64,000 bases of DNA from Streptomyces lienomycini (GTDB lineage: Bacteria > Actinomycetota > Actinomycetes > Streptomycetales > Streptomycetaceae). The position numbers and the translations under genes were made by a program. Within the stretch, counting starts at the first letter, position 1; each line of letters begins with the position of its first letter. Below are positions 28,334 to 35,867 of the stretch, piece after piece. The stretch is taken from positions 1,426,001 to 1,490,000 of the forward strand of contig NZ_CP116257.1 in NCBI RefSeq assembly GCF_027947595.1, in the 5' to 3' direction. Below the pieces are notes generated by a model. That model had not been told where the DNA came from. It saw nothing but the letters and a program-made list of their open reading frames with translations, and ran no database searches.

Positions 28334-28678
28334 GTGGACCTCAAGACCGCCGCCGCCCTCCGCCGCCTCCGCCTGGTCTCGGGCCCCGAGGCGATCTCGT
28401 TCCTCCTGCTGCTCGTCTGCTCCGTGCTGAAGCGGACCACCGACTTCAACGCCGTGCCGGCGATGGGCGCGATCCACGGCGTCCTCTTCGTCCTCTACGT
28501 GCTCTTCTGGGCGGACGCCTGGAACCGCGCCAAGTGGCCGCTGAAGACCGCCGCGCTCTACTTCGTCCTCTCGGTCCTGCCGACCGGCGGCTTCTTCGCC
28601 GACCGCAGGCTCAAGCGCGAGGCCGAGAGCGCGGTCATCGCCTCCCGCGCCCGCCAGGAAGGGGTCGTCAACGCATGA
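28334..28678 (+). CDS. DUF3817 membrane protein
   Basis: 114 residues with three membrane helices (about 19-34, 43-60, 70-88) and the family signature [14 protein letters not shown]...[17 protein letters not shown]...AKWPLK...[16 protein letters not shown]. Similar YkoF-neighbour/integral membrane proteins are of unknown function. GTG start after GAAGG. The stop overlaps the next ATG (ATGA), so it is coupled to the thiamine-binding-type gene. A paralogue lies at 29701. Confidence 0.88.
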   Translation: MDLKTAAALRRLRLVSGPEAISFLLLLVCSVLKRTTDFNAVPAMGAIHGVLFVLYVLFWADAWNRAKWPLKTAALYFVLSVLPTGGFFADRRLKREAESAVIASRARQEGVVNA

Positions 28679-28968
28679 TCGTCGCCTTCTCCGTGACGCC
28701 GCTCGGCGTCGGCGAGGACGTGGGGGAGTACGTCGCCGACGCCGTCCGCGTGGTCCGCGAGTCCGGCCTGCCGAACCGCACCGACGCGATGTTCACGTCG
28801 GTCGAGGGGGAGTGGGACGAGGTCATGGACGTCGTCCGCCGTGCCGTCGCCGCCGTCGAGGCGCGGGCGCCGCGCGTCTCCCTGGTCCTCAAGGCGGACA
28901 TCCGCCCCGGGGTGACGGACGGCCTCACCGCGAAGGTCGACACGGTCGAGCGGCACCTCGCCGGATGA
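28675..28968 (+). CDS. MTH1187 family thiamine-binding protein
   Basis: 97 residues, one ferredoxin-like domain (DUF77/YqgV type): [45 protein letters not shown] and [13 protein letters not shown]. Structures of the family bind thiamine, so a role in thiamine or HMP handling is likely, but the biochemical function is not settled. Translationally coupled to the DUF3817 gene. Confidence 0.88.
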   Translation: MIVAFSVTPLGVGEDVGEYVADAVRVVRESGLPNRTDAMFTSVEGEWDEVMDVVRRAVAAVEARAPRVSLVLKADIRPGVTDGLTAKVDTVERHLAG

Positions 28969-29045
28969 TCGTCCCGGCGCGGCGGTGGTATCGAAAGGCG
29001 AGACGGGGCTGACCGGCATGTGACCGGCCGGTAAGGTCTGGTGCC

Positions 29046-29558
29046 GTGCCGAAGCCCCTCAGTCTCTCGTTCGACCCCATCGCCCGCGCCGACGAACACT
29101 GGAAGCAGCGCTGGGGCGGCGTGCCGTCCATGGCGGCGATCACCTCGATCATGCGGGCCCAGCAGATCCTGCTGGCCGAGGTCGACGCGGCGGTCAAGCC
29201 GTACGGGCTGACGTTCGCCCGGTACGAGGCGCTGGTGCTGCTCACCTTCTCCAAGTCGGGCGAGCTGCCGATGTCCAAGATCGGTGAGCGTCTCATGGTC
29301 CACCCCACGTCGGTGACGAACACGGTCGACCGGCTGGTGCGGTCCGGCCTGGTCGACAAGCGCCCCAACCCCAACGACGGCCGCGGCACCCTCGCCACCA
29401 TCACCGACAAGGGCCGCGAGGTCGTCGAGGCGGCCACCCGCGACCTGATGGCCATGGACTTCGGCCTGGGCGCGTACGACGCCGAGGAGTGCGGCGAGAT
29501 CTTCGCGATGCTGCGCCCCTTGCGGGTGGCAGCCGGTGATTTCGAGGACATCGACTGA
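29046..29558 (+). CDS. MarR family transcriptional regulator
   Basis: 170 residues. Winged helix of MarR type with MSKIGERLMVHPTSVTNTVDRLVRSGLVDKRPNPNDGRGTLATITDKG. The N-terminus IARADEHWKQRWG and sequence type resemble regulators of acyl-CoA or redox genes. TAAGGT at 29032-29037 precedes the GTG by 8 nt with no ribosome site, so the mRNA may be leaderless. Target genes are not obvious. Confidence 0.9.
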   Translation: MPKPLSLSFDPIARADEHWKQRWGGVPSMAAITSIMRAQQILLAEVDAAVKPYGLTFARYEALVLLTFSKSGELPMSKIGERLMVHPTSVTNTVDRLVRSGLVDKRPNPNDGRGTLATITDKGREVVEAATRDLMAMDFGLGAYDAEECGEIFAMLRPLRVAAGDFEDID

Positions 29559-29567
29559 GTCGTGTGC

Positions 29568-29577
29568 TTACGCTCTT
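29568..29577 (+). repeat. Duplicated TTACGCTCTT element (copy 1)
   Basis: TTACGCTCTT occurs here and again at 29687-29696, flanking the two repeat units at 119-bp spacing. Copy 2 contains the -10 box of the next gene, so copy 1 may be a second promoter that reads into the repeats. Confidence 0.4.
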
Positions 29578-29592
29578 CGTGGGCCAGCACCT

Positions 29593-29681
29593 TGCTCTCC
29601 GCCGCTGCGGAGATGTTCCCACCAGGTAGATCACGGACAGCCAGCCGTGAGCATGCTCCCCGCCGCTGCGGGGATTTTTCG
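29593..29681. repeat. Two-unit CRISPR-like repeat (type I-E style), or tandem terminators
   Basis: Two 28-nt copies, 29593-29620 and 29654-29681, match at 23 of 28 positions. Both hold CTCC/CCCC-GCCGCTGC-GGAG/GGGG stems; two of the differences are a compensatory T-A to C-G pair. The copies start 61 bp apart, leaving a 33-nt spacer: the exact period of type I-E arrays, whose repeats also read GCTCCCCGC...GCGGGGAT. No cas genes are visible. The second copy is followed by TTTTT and could simply be a terminator after the MarR gene. Confidence 0.5.
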
Positions 29682-29686
29682 GGCGG

Positions 29687-29696
29687 TTACGCTCTT
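29687..29696 (+). promoter_or_regulatory. -10 region of leaderless DUF3817 gene (TTACGCTCTT copy 2)
   Basis: TACGCT at 29688-29693 lies 7 nt before ATG 29701 and no ribosome site is present, as in leaderless actinobacterial mRNAs. Confidence 0.5.
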
Positions 29697-29700
29697 ATGC

Positions 29701-30036
29701 ATGAAACGAAGCGTGCTGACCCGCTACCGCGTTATGGCGTACGTCACCGGTGTGCTGTTGATCCTGCTCTGCCTCGGCATGATCGCCAAGTACCTGCTGG
29801 ACATGGGCGGCGCCGCCGACTTCACCCAGGTCGTCAGCATCGCTCACGGCTGGCTGTACGTCATCTACCTCGTTGTCGCCTTCGACCTCGGGTCCAAGGC
29901 GAAGTGGCCGGTGAAGAAGCAGCTCTGGGTGCTGCTCGCCGGGACCGTTCCGACGGCCGCCTTCTTCGTGGAGCGGCGGATCAGCCGGGAGCTGGACGCC
30001 AAGGTCGCCGAGACCGAGCCGGCGGTCGCCGCGTAG
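29701..30036 (+). CDS. DUF3817 membrane protein (paralogue)
   Basis: 111 residues with three helices and the same signature as the protein at 28334: YVTGVLLILLCLGMIAKYLL, SIAHGWLYVIYLVVAFDLGSKAKWPVKK, VLLAGTVPTAAFFVERRISRE. Function unknown. Monocistronic by position, with its own -10 box and a hairpin after it. Confidence 0.88.
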   Translation: MKRSVLTRYRVMAYVTGVLLILLCLGMIAKYLLDMGGAADFTQVVSIAHGWLYVIYLVVAFDLGSKAKWPVKKQLWVLLAGTVPTAAFFVERRISRELDAKVAETEPAVAA

Positions 30037-30089
30037 CGCTCGGTACTGGCTCGGTGAGGGCCCGGCGCGGGCTCTCGGGACCGGTTTCA

Positions 30090-30115
30090 CAGCCGTGCGG
30101 ACACCCGTACGGCTG
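30090..30115. terminator. Hairpin after DUF3817 gene
   Basis: CAGCCGTGCGG (30090-30100) and CCGTACGGCTG (30105-30115) form an 11-bp stem with one G-U wobble and an ACAC tetraloop, just downstream of the gene and upstream of the icmA operator. Confidence 0.65.
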
Positions 30116-30122
30116 TACCCCA

Positions 30123-30152
30123 TCGACATTTACTTGGACGTCCTAGTAAATT
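30123..30152 (+). promoter_or_regulatory. icmA promoter with long palindromic operator
   Basis: A 24-bp palindrome at 30128-30151 (left half ATTTACTTGGAC, right half GTCCTAGTAAAT) has a single mismatched pair. It overlaps TCGACA (30123-30128) and TAAATT (30147-30152), an 18-bp-spaced -35/-10 pair whose -10 ends 7 nt before the icmA ATG. A dimeric repressor here would block a leaderless promoter completely. Confidence 0.65.
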
Positions 30153-30159
30153 CGAGGGT

Positions 30160-31860
30160 ATGGACGCTCACGCCATAGAAGAGGGCCGCCTCCGCTGGCA
30201 GGCCCGGTACGACGCGGCACGCAAGCGCGACGCGGACTTCACCACGCTCTCCGGCGACCCCGTGGAGCCGGTGTACGGGCCCCGGCCGGGGGACGAGTAC
30301 GAGGGCTTCGAGCGGATCGGCTGGCCGGGGGAGTACCCCTTCACCCGCGGTCTGTATCCGACCGGGTACCGAGGGCGCACGTGGACCATCCGGCAGTTCG
30401 CCGGGTTCGGCAACGCCGAGCAGACCAACGAGCGCTACAAGATGATCCTCCGCAACGGCGGCGGCGGGCTCTCGGTCGCCTTCGACATGCCGACCCTGAT
30501 GGGCCGCGACTCCGACGACCCGCGCTCGCTCGGCGAGGTCGGACACTGCGGCGTGGCCATCGACTCGGCCGCCGACATGGAGGTCCTCTTCAGGGACATC
30601 CCGCTCGGCGACGTGACGACCTCCATGACGATCAGCGGGCCGGCCGTGCCCGTGTTCTGCATGTACCTGGTCGCCGCCGAACGCCAGGGCGTCGACGCGT
30701 CCGTGCTCAACGGCACGCTCCAGACCGACATCTTCAAGGAGTACATCGCCCAGAAGGAGTGGCTCTTCCAGCCCGAGCCGCACCTGCGCCTGATCGGCGA
30801 CCTGATGGAGTACTGCGCGGCCGGCATCCCCGCCTACAAGCCGCTCTCCGTCTCCGGCTACCACATCCGCGAGGCCGGGGCCACGGCCGCGCAGGAGCTG
30901 GCGTACACGCTGGCGGACGGCTTCGGGTACGTGGAGCTGGGGCTCTCGCGCGGACTGGACGTCGACGTCTTCGCCCCCGGCCTCTCCTTCTTCTTCGACG
31001 CCCACCTCGACTTCTTCGAGGAGATCGCCAAGTTCCGTGCCGCGCGCAGGATTTGGGCCCGCTGGATGCGCGACGTGTACGGGGCGCAGACCGACAAGGC
31101 GCAGTGGCTGCGCTTCCACACCCAGACCGCCGGGGTCTCGCTCACCGCGCAGCAGCCGTACAACAACGTCGTCCGTACCGCCGTGGAGGCGCTCGCGGCG
31201 GTGCTAGGCGGCACCAACTCCCTGCACACCAACGCGCTCGACGAGACCCTCGCCCTGCCCAGCGAGCAGGCCGCCGAGATCGCCCTGCGCACCCAGCAGG
31301 TGCTGATGGAGGAGACCGGCGTCGCCAACGTCGCCGACCCGCTGGGCGGTTCCTGGTTCATCGAGCAGCTGACGGACCGGATCGAGGCCGACGCCGAGAA
31401 GATCTTCGAACAGATCAGGGAGCGGGGGCTGCGCGCCCACCCCGACGGGCAGCACCCCGTCGGGCCGATCACCTCCGGACTGCTGCGCGGCATAGAGGAC
31501 GGCTGGTTCACCGGGGAGATCGCCGAGTCGGCCTTCCGCTACCAGCAGTCCTTGGAGAAGGACGACAAGAAGGTGGTCGGCGTCAACGTCCACACCGGCT
31601 CCGTCACCGGCGACCTGGAGATCCTCCGGGTCAGCCACGAGGTCGAGCGCGAGCAGGTGCGGGTGCTGGGCGAGCGCAAGGACGCCCGCGACGACGCGGC
31701 CGTGCGCGGGGCGCTGGACGCGATGCTGGCCGCGGCGCGCTCCGGCGGCAACATGATCGAGCCGATGCTGGACGCGGTGCGCGCGGAGGCGACGCTCGGC
31801 GAGATCTGCGGGGTGCTGCGGGACGAGTGGGGGGTGTACACGGAGCCTGCGGGGTTCTAG
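30160..31860 (+). CDS. icmA: Isobutyryl-CoA mutase large subunit
   Basis: 566 residues, the length of Streptomyces IcmA, without the C-terminal B12 domain that full methylmalonyl-CoA mutases carry. Substrate-selecting residues are Phe80 (TIRQFAGFG) and Gln198 (YIAQKEW), where methylmalonyl-CoA mutases have Tyr and Arg; this is diagnostic for isobutyryl-CoA. The enzyme rearranges isobutyryl-CoA and n-butyryl-CoA and supplies polyketide starters and valine catabolism. It needs the small B12-binding subunit IcmB, not present here. meaB in this window could serve as its chaperone. Confidence 0.95.
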   Translation: MDAHAIEEGRLRWQARYDAARKRDADFTTLSGDPVEPVYGPRPGDEYEGFERIGWPGEYPFTRGLYPTGYRGRTWTIRQFAGFGNAEQTNERYKMILRNGGGGLSVAFDMPTLMGRDSDDPRSLGEVGHCGVAIDSAADMEVLFRDIPLGDVTTSMTISGPAVPVFCMYLVAAERQGVDASVLNGTLQTDIFKEYIAQKEWLFQPEPHLRLIGDLMEYCAAGIPAYKPLSVSGYHIREAGATAAQELAYTLADGFGYVELGLSRGLDVDVFAPGLSFFFDAHLDFFEEIAKFRAARRIWARWMRDVYGAQTDKAQWLRFHTQTAGVSLTAQQPYNNVVRTAVEALAAVLGGTNSLHTNALDETLALPSEQAAEIALRTQQVLMEETGVANVADPLGGSWFIEQLTDRIEADAEKIFEQIRERGLRAHPDGQHPVGPITSGLLRGIEDGWFTGEIAESAFRYQQSLEKDDKKVVGVNVHTGSVTGDLEILRVSHEVEREQVRVLGERKDARDDAAVRGALDAMLAAARSGGNMIEPMLDAVRAEATLGEICGVLRDEWGVYTEPAGF

Positions 31861-31882
31861 GAGCCGCGTGTCCCGATGGGCG

Positions 31883-32557
31883 TCACCAGGGGGCGCCGCC
31901 CCCTGGACCCCCGCCCTGCGCCCACCCTCCGGCCGACTCGGCCGGCCGAGAGGTGAGGCCCCACAGCAGGACCTGGGTCAGGCTCCGCACCCAGTCCCCG
32001 CTCGCGGCCTCCGCGCTCACCAGGGTGCGGTGCACCACCGCTCCCGCGACCATGTCGAAGATCAGGTCAGCCGTGCGGGCCGCCTCCGCGGCGTCCGGCT
32101 CCGGCGGCAGTTCGCCGCGGTCCTGGGCCCGTGCCCTGCCCTCCAGCACCAGGCGCTTCTGCCGCTCGACGATCGACGTGCGGATGCGCTCGCGCAGCGC
32201 CGCGTCGTGCGTGGACTCGGCGACGACCGCCATCAGCCCGCTCTTGGCCTCCGGCCGGGCCAGGATGGCCGCGAACTGGAGCACCACGCCCTCGATGTCG
32301 GCGGCGAGGGAACCGCGGTCGGGCAGCTCCAGCTCGTCGAAGAGCTCCCCCACCGCGTCCACGACCAGCTCGTTCTTGCCCGCCCAGCGGCGGTAGAGCG
32401 TCGTCTTGGCAACCCCGGCCCGCGTCGCCACGTCTCCCAGGGTGAGCTTCGACCAGCCCAGGTCCACTAGGGCGTCCCGCGTCGCGGCCAGGATCGCGGT
32501 GTCCGCCGCGGCACTGCGCGGGCGTCCGGCACGGCCGGCGGGGCTGCTGCTCTGCAT
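31883..32557 (-). CDS. TetR family transcriptional regulator
   Basis: 224 residues. HTH at about 36-60: LTLGDVATRAGVAKTTLYRRWAGKNELV, the AcrR-like subtype with a TetR_C ligand domain. Convergent with icmA. Its own promoter carries a palindrome (next entry), different from the icmA palindrome, so control of icmA is not evident from the sequence. The last 20 residues are Gly/Pro-rich. ATG start. Confidence 0.92.
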   Translation of the reverse strand: MQSSSPAGRAGRPRSAAADTAILAATRDALVDLGWSKLTLGDVATRAGVAKTTLYRRWAGKNELVVDAVGELFDELELPDRGSLAADIEGVVLQFAAILARPEAKSGLMAVVAESTHDAALRERIRTSIVERQKRLVLEGRARAQDRGELPPEPDAAEAARTADLIFDMVAGAVVHRTLVSAEAASGDWVRSLTQVLLWGLTSRPAESAGGWAQGGGPGGGAPW

Positions 32558-32563
32558 GCCCCG

Positions 32564-32581
32564 ACCTTAACCGGCGGGTAA
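32564..32581 (-). promoter_or_regulatory. tetR autoregulatory operator and -10
   Basis: TTAACCGGCGGGTAA at 32567-32581 is a TTAnCCGnCGGnTAA palindrome. The minus-strand -10 TAAGGT (32564-32569) overlaps it and lies 6 nt before the tetR ATG. TetR binding here would repress its own gene. Confidence 0.55.
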
Positions 32582-32807
32582 CACGCGGGCGCCCGTGAGA
32601 GAGATCACCGGGGCGGGGTGTTCCGGAGGGCGGTCCTGGTATTACGCTACGACGCGTAGCGAAAGCGCGGGTCACCCGCGCCCAGCGACGACCACGGGCG
32701 TGGGGTGGGGACCCGACGCCAACAGCACACACGCGGAACAGCACACATCCGGGCGGGCTTTCGACCCGGTTTTCACACGCGCGCGCAGGACGGGGGAGGA
32801 TAGACCC

Positions 32808-33785
32808 ATGCAGCCACGGAACATGTCCATGAGCGGGGTCGTCGACCTCGCCGCGGTGAAGCAGGCCCAGGAGGCCAAGGCGAAGGCGGAGCAGGCGCGC
32901 GCCGAAGCGGCCCGGAGCGGCGGCGCGGGCGCCGTCTCCCCCGCAGACCTCGTCATCGACGTCGACGAGGCCGGCTTCGAGAGCGATGTCCTGCAGCGGT
33001 CCACCGAGGTCCCGGTCGTCATCGACTTCTGGGCCGAGTGGTGCGAGCCCTGCAAGCAGTTGAGCCCGGTCCTGGAGCGGCTGGCCGTCGAGTACAACGG
33101 TCGGTTCCTCCTCGCCAAGGTCGACGTCGACGCCAACCAGATGCTGATGCAGCAGTTCGGTGTCCAGGGCATCCCGGCCGTGTTCGCGGTCGTCGCCGGA
33201 CAGGCGCTGCCGCTCTTCCAGGGGGCCGCCGGCGAGGCGCAGATCCGCCAGACCCTGGACCAGCTGATCCAGGTCGGCGAGGAGCGCTTCGGTCTGACCG
33301 GCCTCGTCGTCGACCCCGAGGCGGAGCCCGGCGCCGCGCAGCCCGACGCCGACGAGCGTCCGGCCGGACCGCACGACGCGGCGCTCGAGGCCGCCGTGCA
33401 GGCGCTGGACGCGGGCGACCTGGGTGGCGCCGTCCAGGCGTACAAGAACGTCCTGGCCGAGGATCCGGGCAACACGGAGGCCAAACTGGGCCTGGCCCAG
33501 GCCGAGTTGCTCCAGCGGGTGCAGAACGCCGACCCGCAGAAGGTCCGCCAGGAGGCGGCCGACAAGCCGGGTGACGCCCAGGCGCAGATCGCCGCCGCCG
33601 ACCTGGACCTGGTGGGCGGTCACGTGGAGGACGCCTTCGGACGCCTCATCGACGCGGTGCGCGTCACGGCCGGCGACGAGCGCAACGCCGTACGGGTGCG
33701 GCTGCTGGAGCTGTTCGAGGTGGTCGGCGCCGACGACCCGCGGGTGGCCGCGGCCCGCAGGGCGCTGGCCCGCGCCCTGTTCTAG
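32808..33785 (+). CDS. Thioredoxin-TPR protein (YbbN/CnoX-like)
   Basis: 325 residues. After a charged N-terminal helix, a thioredoxin domain carries WCEPC with Cys79 and Cys82; then a linker and a C-terminal TPR-like region (AALEAAVQALDAGDLGGAVQAYKNVLAEDPGNTEAKLGLAQAELL). The combination is that of YbbN/CnoX, a chaperone that protects clients during oxidative stress. E. coli CnoX lacks active redox Cys, but here both are present. GGGGGAGGA upstream of the ATG is a strong ribosome site. Confidence 0.92.
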   Translation: MQPRNMSMSGVVDLAAVKQAQEAKAKAEQARAEAARSGGAGAVSPADLVIDVDEAGFESDVLQRSTEVPVVIDFWAEWCEPCKQLSPVLERLAVEYNGRFLLAKVDVDANQMLMQQFGVQGIPAVFAVVAGQALPLFQGAAGEAQIRQTLDQLIQVGEERFGLTGLVVDPEAEPGAAQPDADERPAGPHDAALEAAVQALDAGDLGGAVQAYKNVLAEDPGNTEAKLGLAQAELLQRVQNADPQKVRQEAADKPGDAQAQIAAADLDLVGGHVEDAFGRLIDAVRVTAGDERNAVRVRLLELFEVVGADDPRVAAARRALARALF

Positions 33786-33886
33786 GAGGCGTCCCCGGGG
33801 GGTGGTCCGGGCGGCTGCCGTACGGGCGGCCGTGACCGTTCACCGGGGTGTTGCCCGTGTGAAGGAGCTGTCGACGAGGCGTCAGT

Positions 33887-33924
33887 GCGGCCGCGCTTTA
33901 CCAAAACTTGGTAATCGCGGCCGC
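33887..33924. terminator. Long inverted repeat after thioredoxin-TPR gene
   Basis: GCGGCCGCG...TTACCAA pairs with TTGGTAA...CGCGGCCGC: about 16 paired bases with a small bulge and a tight AAAC loop. It lies 100 bp after the stop. It can act as a terminator; the inner TACCAAAACTTGGTA core could also be a protein site. Confidence 0.5.
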
Positions 33925-34054
33925 TGTTACTGCCAGTAAGTCGACTGCGTCGATCTGTCGGACTTCGTCCGCCGATCAATAGTTTTGTTCCGCGCCAAAG
34001 GCACACCCAGCGTCGCCGTTCGGGGCCCGTGTGTCGTTCCGTGGCGACCCGGCC

Positions 34055-34070
34055 GTTACCAGCGAGTAAC
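34055..34070. promoter_or_regulatory. GTTAC-N6-GTAAC palindrome
   Basis: GTTACCAGCGAGTAAC, perfect 5-bp arms with a 6-bp centre, followed by GAACCCCC. It lies about 380 bp upstream of the DUF6230 gene. Short GTTAC/GTAAC operators are common for TetR-type lipid regulators, but no regulator is adjacent. Confidence 0.4.
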
Positions 34071-34450
34071 GAACCCCCTTGTGTCGACGGCGAGAATGCA
34101 CCACGATCGGCGACGCTCGGTCCATTCCCGTACCCCGAAAGCCAGTCGGGTCGCGGGGGTTCCTGGGTCCCCACCGAGCAGGGCCGGCGGCAGTGGTGCC
34201 GGCTCTTGGGCAGGGGGGTCTTCGCTCATCCGGCGAAGCCTGTCCAGCAGGGTTGTGCGTGATGTGTGTCAGGCGCGACCAGTGGTTGTCGCTCGGGGGT
34301 GATCGCCGGTGAATCGGTCGCGCAGCAGTGCCGCCGAGGACAGGCGCTCTCCTTCCCGAGGACGTAGCACTTCTCCCATCCCTGCCAGGCCGAGCCGCCG
34401 AACCGGAGGCGGGCCGAGGCCAGGAGATGTACGTCCGAGAAGGAGGAAAT

Positions 34451-35092
34451 ATGGAGTCCCAGGTGCGTGGCGGGACCAGATGGAAGCGGTTCGCCTTGGT
34501 GATGGTGCCCAGTGTGGCCGCCACTGCGGCTGTGGGTATTGGACTGGCACAAGGTGCGCTCGCGGCGTCGTTCAGCGTCTCCGGCCAGGAGTTCAAGGTC
34601 AGCGCCGAACATCTTGAGGGGTGGGGCTTCGCCCAGTACGGCGGGATCGACACCACGTACACCTCGACCGAGGGCGACAAGAAGGTGCAGCGCCCGGTCG
34701 CGATCTCGTCGTTCGACCGAGCCGAGATCACCAAGATGTGCCAGTCGGTCAAGACGGAGATTCCCTTCATAGGGAAGACGATCTACCTCCGTCTTGAGGC
34801 GGGTCCGAACGAGGGCCGGAAGGTGGAGGCCAAGAACCTCTACATCGACGTCGCTCAGCTCGACGCCGATGCCACCTTCGAGGACATCGACATCGGTGTG
34901 GCCGCCGGGGACAAGTCCCGCGGTCCGGCGGTGAAGGACTCGAGCGTCAAGAAGGGCGCCTTCGCCCAGCAGGCGAGGAAGGCCGACCTCGTCGGGGTCG
35001 AGCAGACTGCGTGGGCGACCACGGCGGGCACCTTCAAGCTCAGCGGCCTGTCGATGCGTCTCGGTACGGACTCCAAGATGGAGTGCTTCTGA
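34451..35092 (+). CDS. DUF6230 family protein
   Basis: 213 residues. A signal or anchor helix (RFALVMVPSVAATAAVGIGLAQGALAASF) precedes an extracytoplasmic beta-rich domain (FSVSGQEFKVSAEHLEG...SMRLGTDSKMECF). The family is sometimes labelled cholesterol esterase without evidence; function unknown. It pairs with a DUF6114 gene downstream, a layout repeated in streptomycetes. AAGGAGG six bases before the ATG is a very strong ribosome site, so high expression is likely. Confidence 0.88.
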   Translation: MESQVRGGTRWKRFALVMVPSVAATAAVGIGLAQGALAASFSVSGQEFKVSAEHLEGWGFAQYGGIDTTYTSTEGDKKVQRPVAISSFDRAEITKMCQSVKTEIPFIGKTIYLRLEAGPNEGRKVEAKNLYIDVAQLDADATFEDIDIGVAAGDKSRGPAVKDSSVKKGAFAQQARKADLVGVEQTAWATTAGTFKLSGLSMRLGTDSKMECF

Positions 35093-35136
35093 CGGTCCCC
35101 GTCACTGAGGTGACCTCGGCCGGCTGAGTGGCCGAG

Positions 35137-35169
35137 GAGGGGTGGGGAGGCACGGCCTCTCCACCCCTC
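35137..35169. terminator. Intra-operon hairpin between DUF6230 and DUF6114
   Basis: GAGGGGTGGGGAG (35137-35149) pairs with CTCTCCACCCCTC (35157-35169) over 13 bp with one G-U wobble and a 7-nt loop. It may stop most transcripts after the first gene and so lower expression of the next two, or stabilise the first cistron. Confidence 0.65.
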
Positions 35170-35282
35170 ACACACCCGGCCCGCCGCTCCGCGGCGGTAC
35201 GGGCCAGACTCAGACACTTCCGGCTTCTCCATGCCTAGGCCGAGCCGATTTGTACGTTCACCGGACCAGGGAGCTGTTTTCC

Positions 35283-35867
35283 ATGAGTGCCGAGACTCCG
35301 GTCCAGAGTGCCGGGAACTTCACCCGGCTGCGGCTGCGATTCCGCGCCTGGCGGGGCGGCCGACCGTTCTGGGCGGGACTTTTCACCCTGCTTGGCGGGG
35401 TGCCCATCGCCTATTTTCCGTACGCCACACTGAAGCTGGGCAACATGTCCATCGCCATGGCGACCACCGCGGGAGCGGCCTCGCTGATCATCGGCGGGCT
35501 GCTGGTCACGCTGGGCCTGACGATGTGGTTCCAGACGGCCACACGCATCTTCGCCGGTGTCGCGGCGATCCTCCTGGCCCTGGTCTCCCTGGTGGTTTCC
35601 AACATCGGAGGCTTCCTGATCGGTTTCCTGCTGGCCCTGTTCGGCGGGGCGCTGGCCATCTCGTGGGCTCCCGGCAAGCCGAGGCCTGAGGAGCCCGGGC
35701 GGACGGACCCCTCCGATGGGCCCGTGGACGAGGGCGTGGAGAGGGATGTTTCGCGAAATACTCCCGTCGAGCCGGGGCAGCTCCGCGAACCGCACGAGAC
35801 CGGCGACGGCGGGGAGGCGGGCGGCGCCCGGGCCGAAGTCCACGACGGGGGGCACCGTGTCGGCTGA
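35283..35867 (+). CDS. DUF6114 membrane protein
   Basis: 194 residues. Four membrane helices follow each other closely between residues ~28 and 128 (FWAGLFTLLGGVPIAYF, MATTAGAASLIIGGLLVTLGLTMW, IFAGVAAILLALVSLVV, IGGFLIGFLLALFGGALAISW). The last 60 residues are charged and cytoplasmic or outside. RAWRGGRPFWAG is the family's entry motif. Function unknown; always near a DUF6230 gene in my memory. Its 3' end overlaps the next start by 11 nt. Confidence 0.88.
   Translation: MSAETPVQSAGNFTRLRLRFRAWRGGRPFWAGLFTLLGGVPIAYFPYATLKLGNMSIAMATTAGAASLIIGGLLVTLGLTMWFQTATRIFAGVAAILLALVSLVVSNIGGFLIGFLLALFGGALAISWAPGKPRPEEPGRTDPSDGPVDEGVERDVSRNTPVEPGQLREPHETGDGGEAGGARAEVHDGGHRVG

Larger units (their letters stand above)
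33786..34450. other. Long intergenic region, 665 bp
   Basis: No convincing coding frame on either strand. It holds two clear elements listed separately (inverted repeats at 33887 and 34055). The stretch 33925-34010 is less GC-rich than its surroundings. The rightmost part is the leader of the DUF6230 operon and ends in AAGGAGGAAAT. Confidence 0.5.

Noticed and set aside
29593..29681. A longer CRISPR array continuing beyond two units.
   Set aside because: Sequence 61 bp before and after the pair shows no further repeat, and no cas genes are in the window.
31861..31882. TetR at 31883 as the direct regulator of icmA.
   Set aside because: Convergent placement is suggestive, but the palindrome in its own promoter (TTAnCCGnCGGnTAA) differs from the icmA palindrome, so I do not assert the link.
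35716..35856. Extended N-terminus for the third gene of the DUF6230 operon.
   Set aside because: The extension lies within the DUF6114 gene and has no ribosome site; GTG 35857 has GGGGGG before it and leads into a signal peptide.
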